A stretch of 64,000 nucleotides of DNA from Campanula takesimana (taxonomy: Eukaryota; Streptophyta; Magnoliopsida; Asterales; Campanulaceae), in contig JAOWBW010000044.1 of NCBI GenBank assembly GCA_026119855.1, positions 744,001 through 808,000 of the forward strand. Direction: 5' to 3'. Under the pieces are notes generated by a model that was given only the letters and a program-made list of their open reading frames with translations, made no database searches and had not been told where the DNA came from. This document shows positions 43,783-53,621 of the stretch, piece by piece. Made by a program: the position numbers and the translations under genes. The stretch's first letter is position 1; each line of letters begins with the position of its first letter.

Positions 43783-45152
43783 ATGTTGAGAAACCTCCGC
43801 GCACGGCGGCGACCCCGCTACGGCACTCACGTTTGCGCCGCAATTGCAGCCCTTCTCCTCCTCCTCTCTGTCGCTCTCCTCTACAGTCGCCTCAGCAATG
43901 ACCGTCAATCCCACCTAGTCCGCACATCCAACGATTCCAATCTCGACTCTGATCCACTTCTCGAAGACGCCGATCCGGACGACCGTAACTCTGGCAATGG
44001 TTCAGAAGACCGAATCGACGAGCTAGACGAAGTTTTCCAGGATGATTCCGATACGTCTAGGGTTCCCGACGAAGACGACATTCTTCGAGGGGTAGAAATT
44101 GAAGAAGACGAAAATGACCAGTCCAGGGTTTCCAGGTACTACTTCGATCACGTGAATGGGGTAATTCGACGCGCATTTGACAAACGATCGATCGATCAAT
44201 GGGAGGATTATGTGAGCTTTGATGCGAATTTAGGGCTAGAGGACAGTACAAGTAAGGTTTCGATTGCATTTGCTTCGGATGATGTAGCACTGGATGAAAA
44301 TGTTAGAAGGAAGGTTACAATGGTTAAGGGAATAGAGGATGCACTTTTGTTGAAGGTTGGGAGTGGAGTTTCCCCGTTGAGGGAAGGGTGGGGAAGGTGG
44401 TTTGATGCGAAAAGCGATTTTTTAAGGAGGGATAGGATGTTTAAGTCACACTTGGAGCTGTTAAATCCTTTGAATAATCCATTTTTACAAGACCCTGATG
44501 GGACTGGAGTGACTGGCCTCACTAGAGGGGATAAGTTGGTCCAGAAGGGGATCTTGAATCAGTTTAAAAAGACGCCTTTTCTTGGAAAAAAACCACTGGG
44601 GATAGTGCAGTCCACCGATGAATCCATATCTACAGCGAAAGCTCAGTTGTCGGAAGATTCAAGGAATGGTGAGGCTAAAGGAACGGACATTGTTGATGAA
44701 GGAAGAGCTGAGATGAAGAGAGCAGAGAGAAGAACTTTAGATGATAATGATGCCAATAACAGGAGTGAACATATTCAACTGGTAACTGAGGAAAGTCAGA
44801 GTGACAAGAAGAGAGTGAATTTATCCGCCGGAGTGATGGGATCAAAGAATGAAAATTCTAATGCTAAATTTACTTCTGAGTTCTCAGGTCAAGTATATGC
44901 TGATGGCAAGAGATGGGGTTACTTCCCTGGCCTGTATCCTCATCTGTCTTTCTCCAACTTCATGGATGCCTTTTTCAGAAAAGGGAAGTGTGCAATGAGG
45001 GTGTTTATGGTTTGGAATTCACCGCCTTGGATGTTCAGTATTCGACACCAACGAGGTCTTGAAAGCCTTCTGTTACACCATCCAGATGCATGCGTGATAG
45101 TATTTTCTGAATCTCTTGAGCTTAATTTCTTCAGTGGTTTCGTCAAGGATGG
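43783..45152 (+). CDS. Alpha-1,4-glycosyltransferase-like protein (At4g19900 family), exon 1
   Basis: The ATG at 43783 starts a basic N-terminus (MLRNLRARRRPRYG) followed by a single hydrophobic helix (residues ~18-36, AAIAALLLLLSVALLYS), the type II signal anchor of Golgi glycosyltransferases. Residues ~55-375 form an acidic, low-conservation stem. From ~390 the conserved catalytic region begins: FFRKGKCAMRVFMVWNSPPW, then RHQRGLESLLLHHPDACVIV. The exon ends within a glycine codon after FVKDG at GG/GTAAGC. The family has a DXD sugar-binding motif and resembles mammalian Gb3 synthase; its substrate in plants is not known to me. GC content and codon use are higher than in the surrounding transposons. 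Confidence 0.9.
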
Positions 45153-46294
45153 GTAAGCCCTCAAATCTACATAGCTCGTAAATCATATTATGTTTGGTGT
45201 TTGACTTGAGTCATTTAGTTCCATCTTCAAGTAAATTGATTTGTTCTTTTAAGGTTGTTAGTTATTTTTACCAATGTGCACGTTATGTGCCCCTTCATTT
45301 GACTGTGTTGTCTATCAAGTTATTTTTGTCTGGTAGGGCGGGGTTTTACATGTTGCATATCTGTTTGACTTTGTATCTTTTGTGATTGTAATCAAGATAT
45401 ATAACATCTAGAAATCATCAAAGATGTGTAATTCCTCGATATCCATATCTTTCTATATGAATATTATTATTCTCAAGTGTGCTTCATTTAGTAGGTTGTG
45501 GTGTGTTAAGTTACCGACTGATCTATAGGCTTAAGCTATCAGGTAGGACTAAACAATGTAATCATGCCTTTTGACCCTCCCCCACGTGTGGCCCGATTCA
45601 TTTTCACATGTGGAGAGATCAACAAACATTCCACTTTCCGACCATGCCCAAAATGCAATTTTAGCTCACATCAATACCAGATATTAACTGCAAGCGGGAT
45701 GATTTAAACCCTCGCCTTGTCAAATCAGGGCTCTCATACCATGTTAATTAACCAATTATCTATAATCTTAAGCTATTAGATAGGGACTCAACAATGTATA
45801 TCCTGCTTTTTCAATGAGCGATTCAACCCAGAGGAATTCTCGTGCATTTTGAGAAAAAGCTATGTCCTTTTCTTTGTTAACAATAGAATAATATTTTATG
45901 CTTCTCTTTTAGCGTCAGCTTTGGATGCTTAAGGTGTGCCTGTAGCTGCAATAGCAAGAGGCTGGAGGGCAGTTTTGCACCAGCCTTTCCTTTTGTGTTT
46001 CCTTTCTTTTAATTCCACATTTTATATTGAGCAAAAATTAGAATGATTAATATGTAAATGCAATTAGTTCTATTTTCAAATGAATCATTGTTGTTTTTGG
46101 AGTTGTTGATATGTACGGGTTATACTTCACATACTTAGGGCACTTCATTCGGTTAAGCTGGCTGTAAAAAATTCTGTGTTAATGCACAAATTAAATACTT
46201 AAAACGTAAAAGTCATCTATTTTTGTATTAGTCATGATTGAAATCAATTTGCGCAAGTATAGAAAAAAATTGATCCATAAAGACTTTTTCACAG
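45153..46294 (+). other. Intron 1 of the glycosyltransferase gene
   Basis: GTAAGC donor at 45153 and a pyrimidine-rich TTTTTCACAG acceptor ending 46294. 45495-45825 contains a two-part repeat (ACTGATCTATAGGCTTAAGC and TTATCTATAATCTTAAGC), perhaps a small transposon; nothing else is supported. Confidence 0.75.
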
Positions 46295-46444
46295 TTTCAA
46301 GCTTGCTGTTGCCATGCCCAATCTGGATGAGCTGCTGAAGGACACACCAACACACGTATTTGCCTCGGTATGGTTTGAGTGGAAGAACACAAAATTTTAT
46401 CCCACTCACTACAGTGAGCTTATCCGGCTTGCTGCTCTCTACAA
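46295..46444 (+). CDS. Alpha-1,4-glycosyltransferase-like protein, exon 2
   Basis: Spliced in phase 2 to exon 1 it reads (G)FKLAVAMPNLDELLKDTPT, then HVFASVWFEWKNTKFYPTHY and SELIRLAALYK, all strongly conserved in the family. The exon ends AA/GTAAGC at 46444. In relatives the next residues contain the DXD motif (YLDSD type), which must lie in a later exon. That exon is not identified, so the gene is incomplete in this window. Confidence 0.9.
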
Positions 46445-46806
46445 GTAAGCAATGTACATCTATATTATGTTAGTGATTTAGTCTCTGTAGACAGAATAAT
46501 TTTAAAGATGGAGTATATATTTTGGCATATTGCAGCCACAATTAAGGAAATGCGTTAAAATATGGATAAAATAGAACAATCATTGCCGAACTCAATTAAC
46601 GACAACAAAGACGGGTTTTAGTGTTTTACCAAGTTCACTCCAAAGTTAAATTTATGATGATCGAAATCCGTAATTAAAATATCTGAACAGATTTTAGTTT
46701 TTCTGAAAATTGTGATTTTTGACAAAATTTTGGCTTATAAATATACTAAGAGATGTCGTTTGTACTAATAATTGGTTTTTGACAGAATTTTGGCTTATAA
46801 ATAGTA
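46445..46806 (+). other. Start of intron 2, unique sequence
   Basis: AT-rich, no coding signal. A short duplicated phrase (GACAAAATTTTGGCTTATAAATA and GACAGAATTTTGGC) occurs at 46718-46802. Confidence 0.5.
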
Positions 46807-47111
46807 GGGAGAACTCCGTTTTGTCCATCGTACTTTGGGTCGTGTTTCACTTTTACCATCAAACTTTATTTTTTTCATTTTTACCATCGTACTACAAACA
46901 ATGGTGTCATTTTATACCAAATTCGATATTTTATACCCAAATTTGTTTCAATTTTACCATTGTACTACAAACAATGGTATCATTTTACACCCAAATTTGA
47001 TATGAAATGACACCATTGTTTGTAGTACGATGGTAAAAATGAAAAAAATAAAGTTCGATGGTAAAAGTGAAACACGCTCTAAAGTACAATGGACCAAAAC
47101 GGAGTTTTCCC
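46807..47111. mobile_element. Mutator-like MITE
   Basis: 305 bp with ~110 bp terminal inverted repeats starting GGGAGAACTCCGTTTTG and (complement) GGGAAAACTCCGTTTTG. It is flanked by a 9 bp duplication TAAATAGTA (46798-46806 and 47112-47120). Nine bases and long inverted repeats fit Mutator-like elements. No coding capacity. Confidence 0.85.
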
Positions 47112-47120
47112 TAAATAGTA

Positions 47121-48590
47121 TTATGTTATCATCTTTAGAAATATTTTCCTTTGATGAAGGTAAGTATTTTCCTTTGAGGAAGCTAAATATTTAAAATATT
47201 TTTCAGCGGGGTGTGCTTTTTAAACCATCTTTTACAATTTTAACATGACTTTTTCCCTCAAAGTTTCATCACATGTCAGGGATGTGATTATGAGTGTGCA
47301 GTCACTGTTCTACATCGGCATCTGGTTAGACATTTGACAGTCCAGATATGCATTATGTAGAGAATATTGACAACGGTAGAGGTTAGGGGGAAAGTTTGGA
47401 TGGTAAATGGTTTTAAACTGCTTAAAAATACACAAGGTTCTAAAAGCGAAGCTAAAACAAAGTACAATGGTTTGTATGTGCATTAGGCCATCCAAAGATG
47501 AATACTCTTCATGTCTCTTGAAATCTGGGCTTCAACCAATCTTTAATGAGTTCTTCCTTCAGGGAAGGAAAAAGACCCATGCCGGTGGCGTATATAGTGG
47601 TGGAACGGTGTGTGAGCTTGGTTTTAACGATGAAATAATAACGTTAGTTAGTTCATGCGTAGTTTGTTGTGCGAGTGTCTTGAATGATTTAAGGGTTGGG
47701 AAGCTAAAAATGAAGCGGGACCAGAGCATGAATATTCCATAAAACCTAGGGAGTGAGGAGGGATGTTCTAGGGATGTTACGAGATAAAATGACCAAAAAT
47801 AGTCCTTGAAAAATGTCCAACGCATCAGTTCAGGATGGAACAAAGGACAATTATTCAGCTGTCCTTTGCTGTAGTACAAAAGATAGACTGTCGTGTTCCA
47901 TATGACATGGGATGGATAATATCATGTTATCATCTTTATAACTATATTTCTTTCCCTTAATGCTCAAAGACAAACTTTGCATTTTGGAGCTGAACCTCCC
48001 TAAAATGTCCCAAGTTACGTATGAATGTTTCAGGAAGCCCGGAAAATTGTAAATGACATTGTTGACCTATTAAACGATGGTATGAGTTCTGGAAGATCCC
48101 AGAATGTGGCGTGTACACATTTACTCTAGAGTTGTTCAAGCTCTCACTCTCATTCCAACAATTTACACTGTAATCTCATCAATTTGGATAAATTGTTAAC
48201 TCTCAGTTGTCAAACCTATTACTTTCTAACAGTATCCACAAAATGATCTATAGTTAAGAACATCAAAGTCTATTGCCTAATATAGAAAAACTTGTAAAGT
48301 ATCAATTTAGAATAAATATCTAAATGGAGGTCCAGTTCAGTTTTAATAGGGAAAGTAGTCTGAAATTTTTGGGGTTGTGTATTGGTGGATATTGGTTACA
48401 ACATACAATTAAATAATTGAAAATCTTAAAACTCTTAGAAAATTAGAATAAATATCAAAACTCCCATAAAGTAGCATTGAAACTTGAGGGCTTTATTAGG
48501 CCATATTATTATCCTCTGTCATGTATGATTAGTTTACCTATTAAGAGTTGTTAGGAATTCAGTAACCTAGCAGTATGAAAAAAAGGAAGA
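47121..48590. other. Intron 2 sequence with a degraded transposon piece
   Basis: The 47560-47930 segment (complement reads like TTTCAAGGACTATTTTTGG and TTATCTCGTAACATCC) resembles a repeat I have seen in many plant genomes, but I cannot name it. Otherwise no supported feature. A GGVY-like codon string near 47583 is not an exon: no splice context. Confidence 0.35.
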
Positions 48591-48673
48591 AATAACAAGC
48601 AAGAATCCCACACAAGGACACAATGATTTGGTTACCCAGTTCTTCACTAGAATGGACTACTTCTGGGGCGCTG
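48591..48673. repeat. Copia-like LTR remnant split by element F (left part)
   Basis: ACAAGGACACAATGATTTGG and GTTACCCAGTTCTTCAC are typical of plant copia LTRs. The right part resumes at 50422 (GCCAAGCCAAGATTATACTC). Confidence 0.45.
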
Positions 48674-49104
48674 TGTTACCGGCTGATTTAGTTATGGAAC
48701 GTCACGGGCCTTCGGGTTGTTAGAAAGGAGGATTTGGTTAGAAGGTTTGGGGCAGCTTTTCTTAGCTATGTTGCTGGAAATAATGGCAGGGGAAATAAAC
48801 AAAGTGGCTGGGTAAATAAACAAAAAACAAAAAAAATAATAGAAGTGGGAATTTTTTATTGAGAATTCCCCAAACTCCCTAATACTTTCTTTGCCTCAAA
48901 ACTTAGATGTTTATTCCATTATTTAGTAAGCCTTTTATAGGCTTTACAAAGATTCAAGAATTTGTTATCACAATTAATATCTTAATCCTTATCCTAGTCA
49001 ATCCTTATCTTTGATTGTTGTTTGATATCCTTGGCTCTTGACTTTCCCCCTTTTGCCTATTGACTTTCCCCCTTTTGTGTTGGTACTACTGTGCGCATGC
49101 ATCA
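48674..49104 (-). repeat. Left (3') LTR of element F
   Basis: 431 bp. Contains a direct repeat of TTGACTTTCCCCCTTTTG near its right end. Confidence 0.9.
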
Positions 49105-49351
49105 TTACTCCCTCCGTTGACATCAAGCTTGTCCTCAAGCTTGAAGTTTGAAAGGTGAAGTCACTCCGGATCAAAATTATTCCTAGCTGCTTATCATATG
49201 TTGGGTTTGGCAAAAATCGAGGTAAAGGAGTTTGGCAAAAGTGGAGGCAAAGGAGTTAAAGGAGTTCCAAAACTCTGGTTGCTCATTAGAGATTGAAGGA
49301 TGGGTTTAAGAAGATGTCGGTAGGAGGTGGTTCAGGAGGTGGTTCCTCTGT

Positions 49352-49967
49352 CTACGTCACAATAATTTCTCGATCACAAACACTTGTAGAATGATTCTTT
49401 TCACCATTTGCCAAAGTCACGCAAGTTGTGACCGGAAACCTTAGTGAGCAAGTAATTTTGAAGTCGATGAAATTGTGAGTGCTCCCGCAATTATTCATTC
49501 CAGTTAAAGAAGTTTTTGATAATTGCACTGACACTTGTTCTATATTTGGGGTGATGGAGTCCAGCCATAGTAATGGTGCAGAAGGAAACAACAGGCTCTT
49601 TAGCGTCTCTTTCAGCTGCTTCTTCCTCGGACAACAATTTCATATGTGCCGTGAAAGTTAGGAGTGCCGGAGAAGGAATTGTGGGTGGTGGTAGTGGAGT
49701 TGCTGGTGGTGGTAGTGGTGGTATGTTGGAGGCTATAGGCAGATACGGCTGTTCGGACATGGGGAACTCGAATTGTGGCCGTTGGTCATTACTCGCTGCG
49801 CAATTCATGGTAGCATATGAGCCTGCCTCTTGGAGATTAGTGGGGCTGGTTTCATCGACGGGAGATATGCCTCTATCTTCAAGTAATTTTGCTATCATCA
49901 TTTCCATACGGGTGATGGATTCCTTCATACTAGAAACATCCACCTTTGATAAAAAATAATCGCCCAT
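49352..49967 (-). pseudogene. Gag N-terminus fused to protease remnant (element F)
   Basis: The first frame (49967-49491) begins MGDYFLSKVDVSSMKESITR with a coiled-coil-like start, then a proline-rich stretch and EEAAERDAKEPVVSFCTITM. The second frame (49591-49352) reads LTGMNNCGSTHNFIDF and VTTCVTLANGEK, the retropepsin pattern of Ty3/gypsy elements with the catalytic D replaced by N or C. The region between, including capsid, zinc knuckle and all of RT, is deleted. Confidence 0.6.
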
Positions 49968-49987
49968 GACGCCGGCAATGGAACCAA

Positions 49988-50416
49988 TGTTACCGGCTGA
50001 TTTAGTTATGGAACGTCACGGGCCTTCGGGTTGTTAGAAAGGAGGATTTGGGTTAGAAGATTTGGGGCAGCTTTTCTTAGCTATGTTGCTGGAAATAATG
50101 GCTGGGGAAATAAACAAAGTGGCTGGGTAAATAAACAAAAACAAAAAATAATAGAAGTGGGAATTTTTTATTGAGAATTCCCCAAACTCCCTAATACTTT
50201 CTTTGCCTCAAAACTTGGATGTTTATTCCATTATTTAGTAAGCCTTTTATAGGCTTTATAAAGATTGCAGAATTTATTATCACAATTAATATCTTAATCC
50301 TTATCCTAGTCAATCCTTATCTTTGATTGTTCTTTGATATCCTTGGCTCTTGACCTTCCCCCTTTTGCCTATTGACTTTCCCCCTTTTGTGTTGGTACTA
50401 CTCTGCGCATGCATCA
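49988..50416 (-). repeat. Right (5') LTR of element F
   Basis: 429 bp. Bordered on the internal side by GCCGGCAATGGAACCA, probably a tRNA 3' end and therefore the primer site; I cannot assign the tRNA. Confidence 0.9.
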
Positions 50417-50421
50417 CGCTG

Positions 50422-50688
50422 CCAAGCCAAGATTATACTCTATAATCTCTCAGTTGTGTGTTACAATGTGTTTATGGCCGTCACTTGGCTAAAAAAGGAG
50501 TACAAGACAAAACCCCAGAAACCTAAACTGATTCCTATATAGCCTCTTTATAGGATCATGCTAGGGGAGCTTTTGGGGGAATTTCTATTTTGACTTGAGG
50601 AGGGAATGACTTGTTGTTTTATCCTAGAATAGGTTGTTTTCTTATACATTGCAATTTTCTTTCCTTTTTTTGTTGATGGACATGTAGT
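50422..50688. repeat. Copia-like LTR remnant, right part, and intron sequence
   Basis: Continues the sequence interrupted by element F. No gene. Confidence 0.4.
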
Positions 50689-50693
50689 CCACC

Positions 50694-51695
50694 TGTAGAT
50701 ACCCCGGGGAACCACGGCTTGGCTAGAGTGCGTGAATTATCCTAGGATGTCTAATTGATGTTTTAGAGTCGCCACCCACGTTTTTGAGGAACGTAAGAAA
50801 ACCTAATGTTTATGAGCCTATGTTTGATTTACGAAAACAGAGATTCTTGAGATGAGGGGTTCGGGGGTTAGGTTACGAAATGGGAAGTACTTAAACACCC
50901 ATTTCGCCCGAGCAAAGTCGGTCTTGTTTGTTCATAATTCACTTTCTAAGATAAATGTGTTCTTCCTATTAAAATGATGATGAAAAGGGGTTTTAGAGTT
51001 TGAAATGTAGGGAGATGACTCCTAGGCCAATTCAATGTAATGAAAGGACCGTTGGTGTCATGTCCCAAATGGTTTTGGGTGATTGCACATTTGATTGAAG
51101 AAGAAGAAGAAGAAGAAGAAGAAGAAGAAGAAGAGCTTAAAACATTTACCTATAGTATTCTTCAAAAAGAGAACCTCTTGTCAAGCCTTGAAGAAGAGGT
51201 TGAGTACTTTTGTTGAAGAAATCCCAAAGGAAAGGTCTAGGCAAAGAGTGAGTAAAAGGGCTAAAATGATGATTTTTCCAAGTCCTCTTCCAATGATGGA
51301 TTGGAGGGGTTTTTATGGTTGAAAAGTGACTGTTTTTGGAGCCAAACGGAGTCTCCAAGAAATCTTTCCCGGGCAAAATCATGTATAATGAGCAAGGGAG
51401 AGATTCTTGGGCAGAATCTGTAACTGACACGCCCCAGAGGCGCGCGCATCCCACCTAGGCGGCGGAAGGCGCGCGCGTCTGGCCTCAAGGGGCGGAGGTG
51501 CGCGACTCTGAGAAGCGATTTTTGACAGAATTGACTAGAAAGTTAGAACTGTTATTCAGTTTAGTCCCGGGACTTAACGGAGTCCGTCTGGAACTTAACC
51601 AAAGTAACAGAAACTAACAGAAAACACTTAAAAGAGGGAGAAACACAAAATCAAGTGTGCAATCGGGGTGAGCGGTCCTAGGCGGGGTGTCTACA
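50694..51695 (-). repeat. Left (3') LTR of element E (1,002 bp)
   Basis: TGTAGATACC...GTGTCTACA. It has a GAA microsatellite near 51095-51133 and a GC cluster at 51433-51508. It retains a segment of about 146 bp (from about 51175) that the other LTR has lost. Confidence 0.95.
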
Positions 51696-51885
51696 GAACC
51701 CCTCGGCGGCGTGGATTGCGAGGCAAACGCGCCGACGAAAGACAGACATCCGCCTAGGACATCACCAAGAAAGGAAAAGACTCGATAAAAGCAGGAATTT
51801 GAAATTGCGGAGGATAGAGGTGCGCTCCCTGTGTGAGCTGCTTTGAGAGATAAGGGTGCGCTCCCTGTGTGAGCGGCTTCGCCAA

Positions 51886-52130
51886 TAGCGGGATCCGTTT
51901 GCTGGAAGCGGGATCTGTTTGCTGGAGGCGGGACCTGTTTGCTGAGAGCGAGATCCGTTTGCTGGAGGCGGGACCTGTTAGCTGAGAGCGAGATCCGTTT
52001 GCTGGAAGCGGGACCTGTTTGCTGAGAGCGAGATCCGTTTGCTGGAGGCAGGACCTGTTTGCTGAGAGCGAGATCCGTTTGCTGGAAGCGGGACCTGTTT
52101 GCTGAGAGCGAGATCCGTTTGCTGAGGTGC
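51886..52130. repeat. 20 bp minisatellite with 40 bp higher-order unit in the 3' region of element E
   Basis: About twelve 20 bp units alternate between GCGGGACCTGTTTGCTGAG-like and GCGAGATCCGTTTGCTGGA-like forms, so the effective unit is 40 bp. Open frames across it are a by-product of the repeats. Tandem repeats in this position are known from other Tat elements. Confidence 0.85.
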
Positions 52131-52567
52131 GGGACCCGGGGGACCGTTTGCTTTGAACGGATGTAGATCTTGTTTGATGAAGAAGCAGTGATTCCGTGGA
52201 TCATCCCGGACCAAGTTGCTGTCGTGAGTCGTACTTTGATGTTGACTGTTTGACTTTGACTTTTGATGGGGTGCGGGCACAGTTGACTGCGGAATGCTTT
52301 GTGCTGGGGATGAATTGTAAAAATCTGATTTTTGAGAAAAATGAAAGACACCCTACTTTGAGTGGGAGTTTCTGTCTTATTCCAGTTTTTAGACATGCCT
52401 TAAGGGCGGACCAAATTAATGTGTGCCCAGTTGGGTGTTTCCTGTCGTCGTTTTGAGCTCCTCTTTTTGGTGGGATTGATCTTTCCTGTAGATAGAAGGC
52501 GTTTGAACGTGCCTGGGCTTCTTTCTTGAACTGACAAGGGCATGTTCTGTTTCTGTCTGTTGTCAAA

Positions 52568-52636
52568 CGCGCGCGCGTCTGGCTTTGGTAGCGGGAGGCG
52601 CGCGCATCTGGAATCGCTTGTCGGAGGCGCGCGCTT
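52568..52636 (+). promoter_or_regulatory. GC palindrome cluster upstream of the antisense ORF of element E
   Basis: Three blocks (CGCGCGCGTCTGGC, GGCGCGCGCATCTGG, GGCGCGCGCTTCTGGC) with a spacing of about 30 bp, directly before a TATA box. Confidence 0.65.
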
Positions 52637-52688
52637 CTGGCTTGCTGAATTCCAGCCCCTTTCTTTTCTGAGCAGGGCACTCCAACAG

Positions 52689-52696
52689 CTATAAAT
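52689..52696 (+). promoter_or_regulatory. TATA box of the antisense ORF (element E)
   Basis: CTATAAAT, 90 bp before the ATG at 52779. Same geometry as in element C (TATATAAA, 93 bp). Confidence 0.55.
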
Positions 52697-52778
52697 TCAA
52701 ATCATTTTCGACCAGGATGATCACACAGCAATACTCTGCATCCTTTTCTTTACCCTATACCTCAAAATTCTTGTAGCG

Positions 52779-53198
52779 ATGGCCCCGATGACCTTTACTT
52801 TTGAAGTCAAGGTTTCCGTCCCCGAAGGTGATAAGTCCGTCCCCATTGCTCCAATTGTGAAGACGCGTCCTAGCGTTTTTGATCGCTTGGGAAGACCAAA
52901 TGAGCATGTTGTTGCCGTGGATTCTGTGAAGCCGGTGGTCCATGTGAGGGATTATAGGCCTCGGTATTTGCCTAAGAAAAAGAAAGGCAAGGGGAATTCT
53001 TCTCATGTGTGGAAGCGTCCCGTGGTTGTTCCGGTCAAAGCTCCTTCCGGCAAGGGTAAGGAGAAGGTTGTTGATGAAGCTCCATCTCGTCCGAGTGTCT
53101 TTTCTCGTCTTGGTGGTCTCGAGAATGCTCCGCCTCCCTCCAAGAAGACTAAAGGCCGTCCCCAAAAGCGATGGGTCCCCAAACCGAAGAAAGATTAA
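52779..53198 (+). CDS. Antisense accessory protein of element E, basic, with RPSVFxRLG repeats
   Basis: A complete 139-codon ORF on the strand opposite to gag-pol. It is strongly basic, with KKKKGKG (residues ~76-82) and a tail KKTKGRPQKRWVPKPKKD. The motif RPSVF(D/S)RLG occurs twice, near residues 30 and 103. No signal peptide or membrane helix. I do not recognise a named domain; the composition suggests nucleic-acid binding or nuclear location. It sits between its own TATA box and the post-pol hairpins, and does not resemble the cargo of element C. The intact frame in a damaged element suggests it is kept or recently active. Confidence 0.65.
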   Translation: MAPMTFTFEVKVSVPEGDKSVPIAPIVKTRPSVFDRLGRPNEHVVAVDSVKPVVHVRDYRPRYLPKKKKGKGNSSHVWKRPVVVPVKAPSGKGKEKVVDEAPSRPSVFSRLGGLENAPPPSKKTKGRPQKRWVPKPKKD

Positions 53199-53388
53199 AT
53201 ATTTCTTTGTACCCCATGAGATTGCAATTAGAATAGACCACTTGTTAGGATTTAATGTTTTAATGTCTTTTATTAGCTCAACATTTTCTTTGTAATGATA
53301 AGATAATTCAAGAAATGAATAAAAAATTGCATCTTGTTAATTTGAAATGACTTGGGTATTTGTTTATGTTTTAGACCGCACCCGAAGG

Positions 53389-53433
53389 TTGCCTACGTTC
53401 CTCCAAGTGTAGAAGCTCAGGTCTCCGTAGTTC
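53389..53433 (-). other. Post-pol bipartite stem motif, element E copy
   Basis: Minus sense GAACTACGGAGACCTGAGC, a short part in which CUUC/GAGG pair, then GGAACGTAGGCAAC. Confidence 0.65.
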
Positions 53434-53469
53434 AAACAAACGAAGACCATTTTTTTTTTTTTTTTTTTT

Positions 53470-53590
53470 GTGCACCCTGTTTTTTGCCTAGACCGCCCTT
53501 GCGGGTTTTCAATCTAGCGGGCTTCTTTTTTGCACGTGCTCTAATTTTTGCCTAGGCCTCCCTTGCGGGTTTTCAACCTAGCAAGCTTTT
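53470..53590 (-). other. Two tandem post-pol hairpin modules, element E
   Basis: Copy one (53487-53523) pairs CUAGAUUG with CGGUCUAG; copy two (53537-53590) pairs CUAGGUU with GGCCUAG. Both enclose AAAACCCGCAAGGG. A-U to G-C and G-U exchanges between copies keep the pairing. Confidence 0.65.
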
Positions 53591-53621
53591 TTTTTTTATT
53601 TTTTATTATGGTCTTCGTTTA

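Larger units (their letters stand above)
48674..50416 (-). mobile_element. Element F: miniature Ty3/gypsy-like LTR retrotransposon
   Basis: LTRs of 431 bp (48674-49104) and 429 bp (49988-50416) begin TGTTACCGGC and end GCATGCATCA; duplication CGCTG at 48669-48673 and 50417-50421. A purine tract (minus GGAGGGAGTAA) borders the left LTR, so the element is on the minus strand. The internal part is only 883 bp with gag and protease remnants. By eye the LTRs are nearly identical, so it is young and must have been mobilised in trans. Confidence 0.9.

Noticed and set aside
44057..44522. Minus-strand ORFs over exon 1 of the glycosyltransferase
   Set aside because: Shadows of the real plus-strand gene, whose family motifs are clear.
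47407..47742. GGVY codons resembling the missing glycosyltransferase exon
   Set aside because: No splice acceptor in phase, the downstream residues do not fit LDSD, and the segment resembles a degraded dispersed repeat.
51886..52130. CRISPR-like array
   Set aside because: Contiguous 20 bp units without spacers, inside a plant retrotransposon; a minisatellite.
51614..52396. 260-residue minus ORF with repeated QQTDLALSK-type units
   Set aside because: It is the translation of the 20 bp minisatellite and crosses the LTR boundary.
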